A stretch of DNA of 42,938 nucleotides from an uncultured Clostridia bacterium (lineage in GTDB: Bacteria > Bacillota > Clostridia > Lachnospirales > CAG-274). The stretch covers positions 1 through 42,938 of the forward strand of contig CANQIA010000016.1 in assembly GCA_947624015.1 (NCBI GenBank). Direction: 5' to 3'. The notes under the pieces were generated by a model. The model worked only from the letters and a program-made list of their open reading frames with translations. It did not search any database and was not told the DNA's origin. Shown here piece after piece: positions 42,841 to 42,938 of the stretch (position 1 is the stretch's first letter; each line of letters opens with the position of its first letter). The position numbers were made by a program, and so were the translations under genes.

Positions 42841-42938
42841 ACACCTTAAAAACATACATACATAAAAAAATCCCCTTTCGGAGATAAATGTCACGGTTTG
42901 GCACTTTACATATTGTATAATTGTGTTACATCAAGTAT

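Overview
The window looks like a chromosomal segment of an anaerobic Bacillota, class Clostridia. Pointers are a T-box-controlled tyrS, a class I glutamine synthetase followed by an ANTAR regulator, a trimeric NuoE/NuoF/HydA-type [FeFe]-hydrogenase, S-layer-homology and BspA-type surface proteins, strong AGGAGG ribosome binding sites and moderately AT-rich DNA. I would not name a genus from sequence alone. No tRNA, rRNA or CRISPR array was seen.

Layout. 1-3.1 kb: a cluster of intergenic hairpins, a MATE transporter, and an alpha/beta hydrolase translationally coupled to a 48-residue ORF, all on the minus strand. 3.1-5.1 kb: T-box leader, tyrS and a YbaK-type deacylase. 5.3-7.9 kb: a polytopic membrane protein and a UbiA-family enzyme resembling decaprenyl-phosphate phosphoribosyltransferases, probably a polyprenyl-phosphate sugar pair. 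8.4-11.7 kb: two exported proteins, one unrecognised and one with SLH domains plus a DUF5050-like propeller. 11.7-14.4 kb: a LysR regulator divergent from a small protein, a DUF3737 protein and a cyclophilin-like lipoprotein. 14.5-16.4 kb (minus): EamA half-transporter, an ASCH-NUDIX fusion and a TfoX N-domain protein. 16.5-19.4 kb: a large BspA-type leucine-rich-repeat protein.

19.5-24.2 kb is a small accessory/defence-like island: a Phd/YefM-YoeB toxin-antitoxin pair, a very AT-rich 904-residue NACHT NTPase with C-terminal pentapeptide repeats, and a decayed transposase. A palindrome family (TTTTCCCRTGACC-N-GGTCAYGGGAAAA) recurs at gene borders between 14.4 and 20.2 kb.

From 24.6 kb on the content is housekeeping. 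An rRNA methyltransferase gene is divergent from prmA-rsmE-cysteine desulfurase-thiI (ribosome and tRNA modification). Then come purC-purF-purB-purA (purine synthesis), glnA with a terminator in its leader, an ANTAR regulator, and a three-gene electron-bifurcating-type hydrogenase operon. The last 0.7 kb is gene-free and made of C-rich/G-rich palindromic modules.

Best leads for new biology are the NACHT-pentapeptide protein with its unassigned N-terminus, the membrane protein/UbiA pair, the ASCH-NUDIX fusion, the glnA leader terminator beside an ANTAR gene, and the several dispersed palindrome families.
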